Positions 54,599 to 63,851 of a stretch of DNA of 64,000 bases are shown one piece after another. Both the position numbers and the translations under genes were made by a program. The first letter of the stretch is position 1, and every line of letters starts with the position of its first letter. Source of the DNA: Lelliottia nimipressuralis (GTDB lineage Bacteria; Pseudomonadota; Gammaproteobacteria; Enterobacterales; Enterobacteriaceae); contig NZ_SOMG01000011.1 of the NCBI RefSeq assembly GCF_004402045.1, positions 248,001-312,000 on the forward strand. The letters are read 5' to 3'. The notes under the pieces were generated by a model that made no database searches, had not been told where the DNA came from, and saw only the letters and a program-made list of their open reading frames with translations.

Positions 54599-56193
54599 TG
54601 AGCACGCTCAATGCCTTACTCAGCGCCTGCCAGACAGAGCAGGAACCTCTGCTTGCGGCAACCCGTGAGCGCGTGGCGCAGTGGGACAACTGGCTGCAGC
54701 CGCTGTCCGGTTCATCGCCCGCTGGCGAAGAGCCCGGCTATGACGATGACTTCCAGCAGATGCGCGAAGAGGTCAATAAACTCTCCGGCGCCGATACCGA
54801 ACTCATCTGCCGGCTGGCGGAGAAGCTGCTGACCACCACAGCGAAAGACATTCGCGTCGCGACGTACTACTGCTGGGCGAAGCTGCACCGCGAAGGTGAG
54901 CAAGGGCTGGCTGAAGGGCTTGAACTGCTGGCCGGGTTGCTGGAGCGCTTTGGACCACAGTTGCACCCGCAGCGTGACCGCAGCCGTAAGGCGGCGCTGG
55001 AATGGCTGGCGGGGTCACGTCTGACGGATTCACTTTCCCTGTACCCGGAAGTGGTCAGGGAAGAGGCCATACGTACCACCGGTGCGCTGCTGTTGATAGC
55101 GCAGCTTACCGAAAACGAGCCGGATGAAACCCGTCCGGAACTTAACGCCCTGTACGGTGCGCTGGAAAATCGTCTACAGAAAGCGGGGGGCGTGGATGCG
55201 GTGGTACCGCAGAACGCCAGTACCAGCGAACCCCCTTTCTCTGCCGGTCACGGCGATGCCCCGGCTATCGGGCGGATCACTTCCGGTCAGGATTTGCTGG
55301 CGCAGGCCCGTACGCTCACCGAATACCTGCGCGAACAGCCGGATGGCTGGCTGTCAGCGCACCATCTGATGAAAAGCCTGCGCCATGACACCTTGCTGGC
55401 CATCCCGGCCCCGGATGCGCAGGGGCGTACACGCATTGAGCCGCCAAGGGCGGATCAGCGGGCGTTACTTAAGCGCCTGTACCTTCAGCAGAACTGGGCT
55501 GAAATGCTGGAAACCGCCGACAGCACGTTTTCCCGCGGTGCCAATCACCTGTGGCTGGATTTGCAGTGGTATATCCATCAGGCGTTGACCAAAACCGGCC
55601 AGGAAACACTGGCCGGTATTGTCGCTGCTGACCTGAAAGGGCTGCTGACACGCCTTTCTGGCCTCGAAACGCTGGCATTCAGCGACGGTACGCCGTTTGC
55701 GGATGAAGTGACCCTGAACTGGATCCAGCAGAGCGTGCTGGACACGGCGGGTGGGTGGGGTAATGACACTCCTTCCGCGCAGGTGTCCAGTGGAAACGAT
55801 GACATTCTGGCGCTTGAACCGGAAGCGGTGACATTGGCTGATAATGAAGGGCCGGAGGCAGCGCTGGGATGGCTACAGACTCGCCCGGGCATAGCCACCG
55901 ATCGTCAGAAGTGGCTGTTGCGCCTGCTAATGGGGCGTATTGCTGAGCAGTACGGGAAAAATGAGCTGGCGGCCCATCTGTTTGCTGAGTTGAGTGAGCA
56001 AGCCAGTGAAATCACCCTCAGTGACTGGGAGCCTGAGCTGCTGTTTGAAGTGCGCGCCCGCCACCTGAAACTCCTCCGACTGAAAGCCAGTCGCAGTGAG
56101 GCTGATAAGTTTCGACTGACTCCGTTGATGGACCAGCTACTCGCTGGATTGATTGCGGTCGATCCTGCCCGTGCAGTTGTCCTTTGCGGTTAG
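54598..56193 (+). CDS. tssA: T6SS assembly protein TssA
   Basis: ImpA_N-domain protein of 531 residues that primes tube and sheath polymerisation. The N-terminal ImpA_N signature is seen at about residues 39-60 (SPAGEEPGYDDDFQQMREEV), followed by AATYYCWAKLHREGEQGLAE-like helices and a long helical middle. The C-terminal part (about 400-525) has the VasJ-like arrangement WEPELLFEVRARHLKLLRL. It starts on the last base of the tssM stop (TGATG). The locus also has a second ImpA_N-type protein with a membrane helix, so the two probably act at opposite sheath ends. Confidence 0.92.
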   Translation: MSTLNALLSACQTEQEPLLAATRERVAQWDNWLQPLSGSSPAGEEPGYDDDFQQMREEVNKLSGADTELICRLAEKLLTTTAKDIRVATYYCWAKLHREGEQGLAEGLELLAGLLERFGPQLHPQRDRSRKAALEWLAGSRLTDSLSLYPEVVREEAIRTTGALLLIAQLTENEPDETRPELNALYGALENRLQKAGGVDAVVPQNASTSEPPFSAGHGDAPAIGRITSGQDLLAQARTLTEYLREQPDGWLSAHHLMKSLRHDTLLAIPAPDAQGRTRIEPPRADQRALLKRLYLQQNWAEMLETADSTFSRGANHLWLDLQWYIHQALTKTGQETLAGIVAADLKGLLTRLSGLETLAFSDGTPFADEVTLNWIQQSVLDTAGGWGNDTPSAQVSSGNDDILALEPEAVTLADNEGPEAALGWLQTRPGIATDRQKWLLRLLMGRIAEQYGKNELAAHLFAELSEQASEITLSDWEPELLFEVRARHLKLLRLKASRSEADKFRLTPLMDQLLAGLIAVDPARAVVLCG

Positions 56194-56213
56194 TTCCACT
56201 GGAAAATGAATAA

Positions 56214-57977
56214 ATGGAAGACTTAACCCTGCGCTATTTTGACGCAGAAATGCGCTACCTGCATGAAGCCGCGAAAGAGTTCGCGCAGACCCATCCCGAT
56301 CGCGCAGCGATGCTCGACCTTGATAAAGCCGGAACACCCGATCCGTATGTCGAACGCCTGTTTGAAGGCTTTGCCTTCTCGGTGGGGCGGCTGCGTGAAA
56401 AGATAGATGACGATCTACCGGAACTGACCGAAGGGCTGGTCAGTATGCTCTGGCCACACTACCTACGTACCATACCGTCACTCTCGGTTGTGGCGTTTAC
56501 GCCCGCGCTTCAGGCCGTGAAGATGGCGGAAGTGATGCCAGCAGGGCTTGAGGTATACTCTCGCCCGGTAGGGCCTAAAAACACGATCTGCCGCTATCGC
56601 ACCACCCGCGATGTGATGCTCAATCCTATGAGCATTTCAGGGGTGACCATGACCACTGAGCCTGACGGGCGTTCGCTGCTGCGGATGCGCTTTGCCTGCA
56701 GCACCCAGGCGGACTGGTCCCATGCTGACCTCAGTCACCTGAGCCTTTATCTCGGGGCTGACGCGCCCGTCAGCAGTCATCTGCATTTAATGCTGACTAA
56801 ACGGCAGGCGGCACTCTATATACGCCTGCCCGGGCAGACCGACCGTATTCGCCTTGACGGATATTTCTCGCCGGGAGGATTTGCGGAGGAAGACGGACTC
56901 TGGCCGAAAGGGGATACCGCCTTCAGCGGCTACCAGCTGCTGCTGGAGTACTTCACCTTCCGCGACAAGTTTATGTTTGTCCACTTCAACGGTCTTGAAG
57001 GGGTAACCCTGCCAGTTGGGGTGGAGTACTTCGACATTGAAGTCGTGTTCAGTTCACCCTGGCCATCAGAGCTGCCGGTCGCTGATGATGCGCTTCGTCT
57101 TCATTGTGTCCCGGTGATTAACCTGTTCACCCTGGAAGCTGACCCGCTCACCATTACGGGTCTTGAAAGTGAGTACCTGCTGCGTCCCAAACGGCTGCAG
57201 GACGGACATACCGAAATTTATGCGGTGGATTCGGTTACCGGCTCCAGCCGCACCAGTGACGCGGAGTATGTCCCGTTCAGCTCCTTCCGCCATAAAGGCG
57301 GGATGATGCGCCGCCAGGCACCACCGCGTTACTACCATACCCGCGTGAAGCGCAGTGTGACCGGGTTGTATGACACCTGGTTAATACTGGGAGGACATCA
57401 GTGGGAAAATGATTGTCTGTTTGAACGTGAAGCCGTGTCACTGCAAATCACCGGCACTAACGGTCAGTTACCTCGCCGTGCGCTGCAGAGCACGCTGCTT
57501 GACCGCTGTGAACAGGTGGTCAGTACACCGCTTTCGGTACGCAACCTCTGCAAACCGACTCTTCCAGTCTATCCGCCAGCCGAAGACCGTTTCCACTGGC
57601 GGGTATTGAGCCATCTGGGCTCCGGATTCCTGAACATGATGAGCACCGCCGAAGTGCTGCGCGGCACCCTGGCGCTGTACAACTGGCAGGAAGATGAAAT
57701 GAACACCCGCCGTCTGGAGGCGATTCAGCATGTTGAACACCACCGACTGCAACGGTTTGAGCAGGGCTACCTGATGCGGGGGCTGGATATTGAAGTCGCA
57801 CTCGACAGCAACGGTTTTACTGGTGAAGGGGACATTCATCTGTTTGGCGAGATGCTCAACCGCTTCTTCGCCCTTTATGCAGATATGAACCAGTTTAACC
57901 AACTCACCCTCATCATTCAGCCAGAAGGAAAATGTATACGGTGGAAAGAGAATCACAGTCCGCGCCTGCCCGGTTGA
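56214..57977 (+). CDS. tssF: T6SS baseplate wedge protein TssF
   Basis: VasA/ImpG family baseplate protein of 587 residues. The family start EDLTLRYFDAEMRYLHEAAK and the block PDRAAMLDLDKAGTPDPYVERLFEGFAF are clear, and the C-terminal FFALYADMNQFNQLTLI is conserved. It forms the wedge with TssG (two TssF per TssG) and TssE around VgrG. Its last 46 bp overlap tssG, giving tight stoichiometric coupling. Confidence 0.96.
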   Translation: MEDLTLRYFDAEMRYLHEAAKEFAQTHPDRAAMLDLDKAGTPDPYVERLFEGFAFSVGRLREKIDDDLPELTEGLVSMLWPHYLRTIPSLSVVAFTPALQAVKMAEVMPAGLEVYSRPVGPKNTICRYRTTRDVMLNPMSISGVTMTTEPDGRSLLRMRFACSTQADWSHADLSHLSLYLGADAPVSSHLHLMLTKRQAALYIRLPGQTDRIRLDGYFSPGGFAEEDGLWPKGDTAFSGYQLLLEYFTFRDKFMFVHFNGLEGVTLPVGVEYFDIEVVFSSPWPSELPVADDALRLHCVPVINLFTLEADPLTITGLESEYLLRPKRLQDGHTEIYAVDSVTGSSRTSDAEYVPFSSFRHKGGMMRRQAPPRYYHTRVKRSVTGLYDTWLILGGHQWENDCLFEREAVSLQITGTNGQLPRRALQSTLLDRCEQVVSTPLSVRNLCKPTLPVYPPAEDRFHWRVLSHLGSGFLNMMSTAEVLRGTLALYNWQEDEMNTRRLEAIQHVEHHRLQRFEQGYLMRGLDIEVALDSNGFTGEGDIHLFGEMLNRFFALYADMNQFNQLTLIIQPEGKCIRWKENHSPRLPG

Positions 57978-59035
57978 TAGCGCAACTTGGCGACCGGCTG
58001 CCGTACATCAACTTTTACCGCTTTTGCCAGTTGCTGGAGCAGAGTCAGCCGGATAAACCCGTGGTGGGGAGTACCTGGCAAGTGCGTCATGAACCGGTGT
58101 GCTTCCGGCCGCATCCGGGTATGGGCTTCCCGGCCTCCGAAGTCAGAGGGGTGGAACGTCCGGAGCATTCAGACCTGCCACCAGTGGTCCGTATCACTTT
58201 TATGGGACTATACGGCGTTGAGTCACCACTGCCAACACACTATACCGATGACATCACCCAGCGCCGGGAAGGGTATGAAGCAACAGCCGCCTTTTTAGAT
58301 ATCTTCAACCACCGGCTGATTTCTCAGTACTATCGTATCTGGCGTAAATACTCATACCCGGCGACCTTCGAGGAAAGCGGTAAGGATAAAACCTCGCAAT
58401 ACCTGCTGGGGCTGGTAGGGCTCGGGATTGACGGTTGCACAGACAGTATCGCGGCACCAGCTTCTCGCTTTCTGGCGCTGCTGCCGGTGATGCTGTTGCC
58501 TGGACGCACTGCAGAAGGCCTCGCCTCGCTGGTACGCCTGCTGGCACCGAATACGCAGGCTCGAATCTGGCATCACGATAAACGCCGGGTACCGCTGCAA
58601 AAACCGCTAACCATGAGTATCCACCAGCCAGTCGCCCTGACAAATCGTCCCGTGATGGGCAACTATGCCATTGATGTGAACAGTCAGGTGCTGATGAGGC
58701 TTACCACCACCGACCCTGTGGAAGTACAGGGCTGGTTGCCGGGTGGGGAACTTCATACGGATCTATTGGCGCTGCTGCATGTTTATCTTGGCTCACGCCT
58801 TGATGTCCGTCTGCAACTGCTCGTGGACCGACGTCTTTTGCCTGATGCGACGGTAAGTACCAGGCCCAGGGCTGATACCGTGCAACTGGGGCGCACTGCC
58901 GTCATGCGTCCGCTGAATCAGGCGAACACCACAACATGCCCCAAAACAATAACCATTAATCTTGGCCGCTATGAGCGGGTACAGGAAAATATTTACCGCA
59001 GGGAGACCAATGAAGATGGCGATTACCGCTGGTAA
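57932..59035 (+). CDS. tssG: T6SS baseplate wedge protein TssG
   Basis: VasB/ImpH family protein of 367 residues. Family motifs are YINFYRFCQLLEQSQP near the start, RHEPVCFRPHPGMGFPASEV, and ITFMGLYGVESPLPTHYTDD. An AAGGA lies four bases before the ATG, inside tssF. It connects two TssF copies with TssE and TssK in the baseplate. Its 3' end overlaps the tssJ start by 26 bp. Confidence 0.96.
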   Translation: MYTVERESQSAPARLIAQLGDRLPYINFYRFCQLLEQSQPDKPVVGSTWQVRHEPVCFRPHPGMGFPASEVRGVERPEHSDLPPVVRITFMGLYGVESPLPTHYTDDITQRREGYEATAAFLDIFNHRLISQYYRIWRKYSYPATFEESGKDKTSQYLLGLVGLGIDGCTDSIAAPASRFLALLPVMLLPGRTAEGLASLVRLLAPNTQARIWHHDKRRVPLQKPLTMSIHQPVALTNRPVMGNYAIDVNSQVLMRLTTTDPVEVQGWLPGGELHTDLLALLHVYLGSRLDVRLQLLVDRRLLPDATVSTRPRADTVQLGRTAVMRPLNQANTTTCPKTITINLGRYERVQENIYRRETNEDGDYRW

Positions 59036-59552
59036 CACCGCAATGACGTTGCTGGCATTAACACTCGCAACGGCCTTGAGCGGCTGTGGCCTGACACAAA
59101 CCGTCAAAGACGGGACGATTTCAGTAACAAAATCCATTTTTTACAAGCAGGTAAAAATCCTGCATCTGGATATTCAGGCTCGCTCAGGGATGAATAACAA
59201 CGCGAAAGGCGCGTCGCTGGCGACGGTCGTGCGCATCTACCAGCTTAAGGACCGTAAGGCATTCGACAGCACGGATTACCCGTCGCTGTTTGCTGACGAC
59301 AGCCAGGCCCTCAAAGCCGATCTGCTGGTGGAGAAAGATATTCGCCTGCGTCCGGGCGAATCGGTGGCTCTGGATATGCCAATGGATGAGAAGGCACAGT
59401 TTGTGGCGGTGGCAGGGATGTTTATGTCGCCGGATCAGACTAACGATACCTGGCGTATCGTGCTTACCCGTGACGTTCTTGACCCTGACAAGCCGCGCAT
59501 TATCGAAGCCAGCAATAACCGCCTGACGTTACAGCCACTGAAGGATAATTGA
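59010..59552 (+). CDS. tssJ: T6SS outer-membrane lipoprotein TssJ
   Basis: SciN/VasD family lipoprotein that anchors TssM to the outer membrane. From the ATG at 59010 it has 180 residues, with a signal peptide and the lipobox ATALSGC. The mature beta-sandwich follows, with motifs VVRIYQLKDRKAF and DLLVEKDIRLRPGESVALDM. GGGAG lies four bases before this ATG; another at 59016 would remove two residues. A frame open further upstream inside tssG would spoil the signal peptide, so it is not the start. Confidence 0.94.
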   Translation: MKMAITAGNTAMTLLALTLATALSGCGLTQTVKDGTISVTKSIFYKQVKILHLDIQARSGMNNNAKGASLATVVRIYQLKDRKAFDSTDYPSLFADDSQALKADLLVEKDIRLRPGESVALDMPMDEKAQFVAVAGMFMSPDQTNDTWRIVLTRDVLDPDKPRIIEASNNRLTLQPLKDN

Positions 59553-59553
59553 G

Positions 59554-59997
59554 ATGCCTCGTCCTTCCCTGTATGAAACTCTGTTCGGCAATTTCGCTGG
59601 CGGACTCGACCTGCACGACGTCAGCGAGGAGAACCAGCTTATCCTGTCTGTACTGGACAACATGCAGCGCATTCTTAACTGCCGCGCTGGTACGCTGACG
59701 CATCTTCCGGACTACGGCCTGCCGGAGATGACAAAAATCCTGCAGGGGATGCCTGGCTCCGCGCACCAGCTCATCAACACGTTGTCGAAGGTGCTGCTGA
59801 AATATGAACCCCGTCTGAATAAGATCACCGTAGTGATGCTGGAGCAGACGCAGCCAGGCGAGCTGCGCTATGCCATTGACGCGGAACTGAAGGGCATCGG
59901 ACTTGTACGCTATGGTACCGAGTTTATGCCTGAAGGCAAAGTGCTCATCCGCCATTTGAAACAACAGCAGTACCTTGATTCCCGCTCCACGATTTAG
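59554..59997 (+). CDS. tssE: T6SS baseplate protein TssE (gp25-like)
   Basis: A gp25-like protein of 147 residues that joins the wedge to the first sheath ring. Family features are SLYETLFGNFAGGLDLHDVS, the EENQLILSVLDNMQRILNCR helix with the conserved NLQ/MQR region and its arginine, and LPDYGLPEM. It starts 1 bp after the tssJ stop with AAGGA nine bases upstream. Confidence 0.95.
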   Translation: MPRPSLYETLFGNFAGGLDLHDVSEENQLILSVLDNMQRILNCRAGTLTHLPDYGLPEMTKILQGMPGSAHQLINTLSKVLLKYEPRLNKITVVMLEQTQPGELRYAIDAELKGIGLVRYGTEFMPEGKVLIRHLKQQQYLDSRSTI

Positions 59998-60021
59998 TTT
60001 TTTTCTCTGGCTGAAACTCTC

Positions 60022-61389
60022 ATGACGACACTCACAGAATGCTACTTTAAAACCGGTGGCGACCCGCGCACGCTTGCGGATTACGCGGCACTTCGCGAAG
60101 AAATGAATAAACTGACCCACCCGGCGCGTCCGGACGTTAACTGGCCGTATGTGGAAAAACGCTGTCTGTCGCTGTTTGAGCAAAACGGCGTGGAGCTGCA
60201 GACTGCCGCCTGGTACACGCTTGCCCGCATGCATCTGGCCGGACTGTACGGCCTGAACGAAGGGCTGGCGATACTTGAAGCCCTGGTTAGCCGACAGTGG
60301 GGCAACCTTTGGCCGCAGCCAGTCCATGCGCGTATCGAAATTCTCAGTATGCTGAGTAAACGTCTTCAGCAGACGATGCGTACCCTGATGCTGACGTATG
60401 CCGACCTCAGCCAGTTATACCAGGCGGAAACGTATCTGATCGCTCTCGAAGAGGTATTGCAGCGCCTGGAGTTAAAACATGCCAGCCAGCTTGATCCCCT
60501 GCTTAATCAGGTTCATCAAGCGGCGGTAAGGCTCGAAGACAGTAATCATGCGGGCGTCAGTCAGTCCGGTGAAATGGCTATCCCTGCGGGAGTCAGTCTC
60601 ACGGAACCCACAGAGAGCAGTCGATGGATTTATGTGGCGGAACCTGAGCTACAACCCGTCGCGCAAACGAAAAAAGCGGCATCTTACGGGAACTGGAAGC
60701 CGTTTGCCGCCGGGATGCTGACTATGCTGGTCGTGGCGGGAGCGGGGGGATGGGGATGGACGACATTCTTCCGGCCAGATCCCACTGAGGCGAGGCTTGC
60801 CGCAACGCTTTCGCCGTTACCTGTAGCGCTTTCAACTGAGCAGCAGACAGTGCTGCGGCAAAAATCGCTGCCACCCGAGCCGGGAATAAAACAAACGCAG
60901 CAGCAGCTGGAACGTCTTGCGCAGCTAAAGCCGGACTGGGCCGTAAGCTATGGCGATAACCTTGTTCAACAGGCACTAACACTGTGGCCCGAACAGGCAA
61001 AACCGCTTGAGAGCCAGTGGCGGCGTCAGCTTAATACAGCTGCTTTCCCAGTCGATAACCTCAGTGGCTGGCATCAGGGAATGGAGCAGCTACAGCAACT
61101 GGCAAACCGACTCAATTCTCTGGATGAGCAGAAGGGAAAGTACATCACGGTGAGTGAACTGAAATCAGCCGTGTTTACGATGATGCAATCCTTCAACCGC
61201 ACTGTTCCGGTTGAGGAACGCCTAAGGCAGCTCTCTGAGCAGCAAAAAAATATTACCGGGTTTTCAGCACAGCGAAGCCAGACGGAACAGCACCTGCAAC
61301 AGCTCATTGCGCGTTTTGCCTTGCTGAAACAATCGAATGACGATATGCCGTCAACATCTACCCAGCACAACGTAAACACAGGGAATTAA
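60022..61389 (+). CDS. TagA-like protein: ImpA_N-type domain, membrane helix and VasL-type C-terminus
   Basis: A 455-residue protein with an N-terminal region of ImpA_N type (about 1-150; DVNWPYVEKRCLSLFEQNGV and the following helices), one membrane helix at about residues 230-250 (AAGMLTMLVVAGAGGWGW), and a helical, glutamine-rich C-terminal region of VasL type (about 285-450). In enteroaggregative E. coli the TagA protein has this plan and stops and clamps the distal end of the extending sheath at the inner membrane. The same role is likely here, beside the classical TssA. Confidence 0.8.
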   Translation: MTTLTECYFKTGGDPRTLADYAALREEMNKLTHPARPDVNWPYVEKRCLSLFEQNGVELQTAAWYTLARMHLAGLYGLNEGLAILEALVSRQWGNLWPQPVHARIEILSMLSKRLQQTMRTLMLTYADLSQLYQAETYLIALEEVLQRLELKHASQLDPLLNQVHQAAVRLEDSNHAGVSQSGEMAIPAGVSLTEPTESSRWIYVAEPELQPVAQTKKAASYGNWKPFAAGMLTMLVVAGAGGWGWTTFFRPDPTEARLAATLSPLPVALSTEQQTVLRQKSLPPEPGIKQTQQQLERLAQLKPDWAVSYGDNLVQQALTLWPEQAKPLESQWRRQLNTAAFPVDNLSGWHQGMEQLQQLANRLNSLDEQKGKYITVSELKSAVFTMMQSFNRTVPVEERLRQLSEQQKNITGFSAQRSQTEQHLQQLIARFALLKQSNDDMPSTSTQHNVNTGN

Positions 61390-61390
61390 C

Positions 61391-61867
61391 GTGTCAGCCA
61401 AAGAGCGTTTTTTGAAAAAAGTACAGCCAGGTTTGGCCAGCGCATCCTGTGGTAAAACGTCCGTGGAGGCCGATATCCAGGCGTTTCGCTGGCGGATGGA
61501 CGATTTGGCGCAGCAGGTCAGCGAGTGGTTTGCCGGCACCTCTATTACGGTGACATTGGGGATAAGGCATATTCACGATCTCAGCACGATCGGCTATAGC
61601 CTCGGAAACGGCATATGCCGCTACGATATCACTACGATATGCCTGCAAAACGGTGAGCGCAGCGTGAGTATTATTCCTGAACAACTTTGTCGGGGCAGGG
61701 AGATCGGTTGCGTGGTTATACGCGTTGAGACGGCGGATATACAGGTTTTCCAACTGAGCCTTGCACCAGAAAAGGGCTGGTTCATACGAACAGAATATCA
61801 AAGTGCACAGGACAATGTGATGATGACCGAGGAGCTTTTTTTTCGGGCTATTGATAAACTTGCGTAA
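61391..61867 (+). CDS. Last gene of the T6SS operon, conserved protein of unknown function
   Basis: A 158-residue soluble protein starting with GTG, 1 bp after the TagA-like gene. I do not recognise a family. Visible features are an early charged region (MSAKERFLKKVQ), TSITVTLGIRHIHDLSTIGY, a central beta-like part (YDITTICLQNGERSVSIIPE) and a helical C-terminus EELFFRAIDKLA. No signal peptide or membrane helix. The close coupling indicates a role in the same apparatus, perhaps as a small assembly factor or chaperone. A hairpin shared with proL follows. Confidence 0.78.
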   Translation: MSAKERFLKKVQPGLASASCGKTSVEADIQAFRWRMDDLAQQVSEWFAGTSITVTLGIRHIHDLSTIGYSLGNGICRYDITTICLQNGERSVSIIPEQLCRGREIGCVVIRVETADIQVFQLSLAPEKGWFIRTEYQSAQDNVMMTEELFFRAIDKLA

Positions 61868-61884
61868 GCAAACGCAAGACATAA

Positions 61885-61911
61885 AAAAACCAGCCATAAG
61901 AGGCTGGTTTT
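61885..61911. terminator. Bidirectional terminator shared by the T6SS operon and proL
   Basis: Stem AACCAGCC-ATAAGA-GGCTGGTT. On the minus strand it is followed by TTTTTTT, a strong terminator for proL. On the plus strand it is followed by TTTC and weaker T-runs, so it also serves the converging T6SS operon. Confidence 0.85.
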
Positions 61912-61922
61912 CAATGTGTTTT

Positions 61923-61999
61923 TGGTCGGCACGAGAGGATTTGAACCTCCGACCCCCGACACCCCATGACGGTGCGCTACCAGGCTGCGCTACGTGCCG
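61923..61999 (-). tRNA. proL: tRNA-Pro (anticodon GGG)
   Basis: A 77-nt tRNA ending in encoded CCA. The acceptor arms CGGCACG / CGTGCCG pair perfectly, the D-arm has AGCCTGGTAGCGC, the anticodon loop reads ATGGGGT with anticodon GGG, and the T-arm is GGAGG-TTCAAAT-CCTCT. The sequence matches E. coli proL as recalled. It reads CCC and CCU proline codons. The T6SS locus lies on its 3' side, the usual side for integrating elements, but no duplicated 3' end was found. Confidence 0.97.
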
Positions 62000-62071
62000 A
62001 CGCATAGAAAGAATACTACTCGATTCCGTTTTGAATGCAAGGGAATCTGTCGCTAACTGGTTTATAATTAA

Positions 62072-63832
62072 TCAGTTAGCGATGAAGCGCTTCTCATCCG
62101 TCAGGACCTGCAGCAGCAGGCTCAGCTGCGGTTTCTGGTCTTTCAACCGTTCACCCTGCAGATTATACGTCTGGTAATTCCCGTTGCTGTTCAGCACCAG
62201 CGTCAGCTTCGGCGTGGTCACCACCAGCGTGTTACTCCCGGCAGCCGTGACCCAGTTATGGCGGCGCGCGGCGCTGAAGAGATCCTGTCCCTGCGAATAC
62301 TCATTTGCTGGCGTGCTGACGTGCAGCAGGCGTTGCATCAGGGTGGTCATGACATCTTTATGCTCGGTAAGCATATTGATGCGCTGAGCCGGGGTGCCAG
62401 GCCAGTGGATCACCAGCGGAACCTGCAGGTTCGGGCGCGACCAGCTCATACTCTTCGTCTCGTTGCCCAACGGTACGCCATGGCCTGCGGTGACGATCAC
62501 CACGGTGTTGTCCAGCTTGCCTGACTCGCGTAGCGCGTCGAGTACGCGGCCTATCTGCGCATCGACATCGCCAGCCGCGCGGCCGTAGCGTCGCGCAAAG
62601 TCATTCTTATTACTGTTGGCAAGGGTTGTGCCGTTAAAAGCAACCCATGAGAACCAGCGGTTATCTTCCTGGGCGTAGCGCTGCAGCCAGTTTATCCATT
62701 GGCTAGCGGTCTGTGCATCGGACTGATTTTGCGCTGGCGGCAGCGAGAAATCTGACAGCAGCGCCTGACGGTAGAGCGGGCTGTTAAAGCCATCTGATGA
62801 GAACAACCCTAGCTGGTAACCTTGCTGATTCAATCCGGTAATCAGCGCCGCAGGTGTGCGGGTAGAGAGTACGCCGTCCATGTAGCCGGCTGAAATGCCA
62901 TAGAAGAGGCCAAAGATGCCCGCATCGGTTGAGTTACCGGAGCTCATATGCTGAGTAAACGTGACGTTTTTACTCGCGAAATCGGCCAGCGCAGGCATCT
63001 GCTTCTCGTAACGGGAATAGTTCAGGCCGTCGACGGTGATCAGCAGGACGTTTTGCCCGCGACCCATATCGCGATAGCGTAGGTCGCTCAGGGGATACTG
63101 AACGCTGACGGCTTCCGGATTACCCTGTTCGACCAGGCGGCGCTGGTACTCCTGCGCATCAAGCAGGCCGTGTTTCTCGAGGAAGCGACGGGCTGTCATA
63201 GGATACGAGAGCGGCAGGTTAGCGCGCTGCATGGTAATAGGGCGATAGAAGTTCGCATCCGCCCAGATATACATGATGTGCGAACTGATAAAGGAGACAA
63301 AAAAGAGCGTGGCGACAGGCTTCGCGTAATGGCGTCGCCGGGTCAGGCTGCGAAGTTTTTGCCAGCTCCAGGTGGCAAACAGCATCTCAATCAACAGGAT
63401 CACCGGGACGCTGATAAACATCAGCTGCCAGTCACGGGCCGTTTCATTTTGGTCGGGGTTAATCACCAGTTCCCAGACGATGGGGTTGAGATGCAGGTGG
63501 AAGCGGGTGAACACTTCGCTGTCGATAAGCAGCAGCGTCATCCCCACCGTCGCAAGGATGGCGGACAAGAACCGCATCAGACGCTGCGACATGACGATAA
63601 ACGTCAAAGGGAACAGGATCAGCAGATAGGTGGCGAAAACCAAAAAGCTAAAGTGACCCACAACGCTCATCCAGGAGTAGATACGCCCGGTTAGCGTTGT
63701 TGGCCAGTCTGCGACAAACAGATAACGACAGCCAATGACCGTCGCCAACAGAATGTTGAACAGGGCAAACCAGTGCCCCCAGCTGACCATCTGGGAGACT
63801 TTTTCACGGTAGCGCTGACGATTCGTCACCAT
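62072..63832 (-). CDS. yejM: Inner membrane protein YejM (PbgA/LapC), LPS synthesis regulator
   Basis: Essential inner-membrane protein that senses periplasmic-leaflet LPS and controls FtsH/LapB degradation of LpxC. From the ATG at 63832 it has 586 residues, as in E. coli. Five N-terminal membrane helices (about 15-190) are followed by a linker with the lipid-A-binding basic patch and a periplasmic alkaline-phosphatase-like hydrolase domain (VLLITVDGLNYSRYE and further on TVVIVTAGHGVPLG). The frame is open upstream through part of yejL, but MVTNRQRYREKVSQM is the family start. yejL precedes it by 19 bp, in the same operon. Confidence 0.96.
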   Translation of the reverse strand: MVTNRQRYREKVSQMVSWGHWFALFNILLATVIGCRYLFVADWPTTLTGRIYSWMSVVGHFSFLVFATYLLILFPLTFIVMSQRLMRFLSAILATVGMTLLLIDSEVFTRFHLHLNPIVWELVINPDQNETARDWQLMFISVPVILLIEMLFATWSWQKLRSLTRRRHYAKPVATLFFVSFISSHIMYIWADANFYRPITMQRANLPLSYPMTARRFLEKHGLLDAQEYQRRLVEQGNPEAVSVQYPLSDLRYRDMGRGQNVLLITVDGLNYSRYEKQMPALADFASKNVTFTQHMSSGNSTDAGIFGLFYGISAGYMDGVLSTRTPAALITGLNQQGYQLGLFSSDGFNSPLYRQALLSDFSLPPAQNQSDAQTASQWINWLQRYAQEDNRWFSWVAFNGTTLANSNKNDFARRYGRAAGDVDAQIGRVLDALRESGKLDNTVVIVTAGHGVPLGNETKSMSWSRPNLQVPLVIHWPGTPAQRINMLTEHKDVMTTLMQRLLHVSTPANEYSQGQDLFSAARRHNWVTAAGSNTLVVTTPKLTLVLNSNGNYQTYNLQGERLKDQKPQLSLLLQVLTDEKRFIAN

Positions 63833-63851
63833 AAACTGTTGTTCGTATCCC

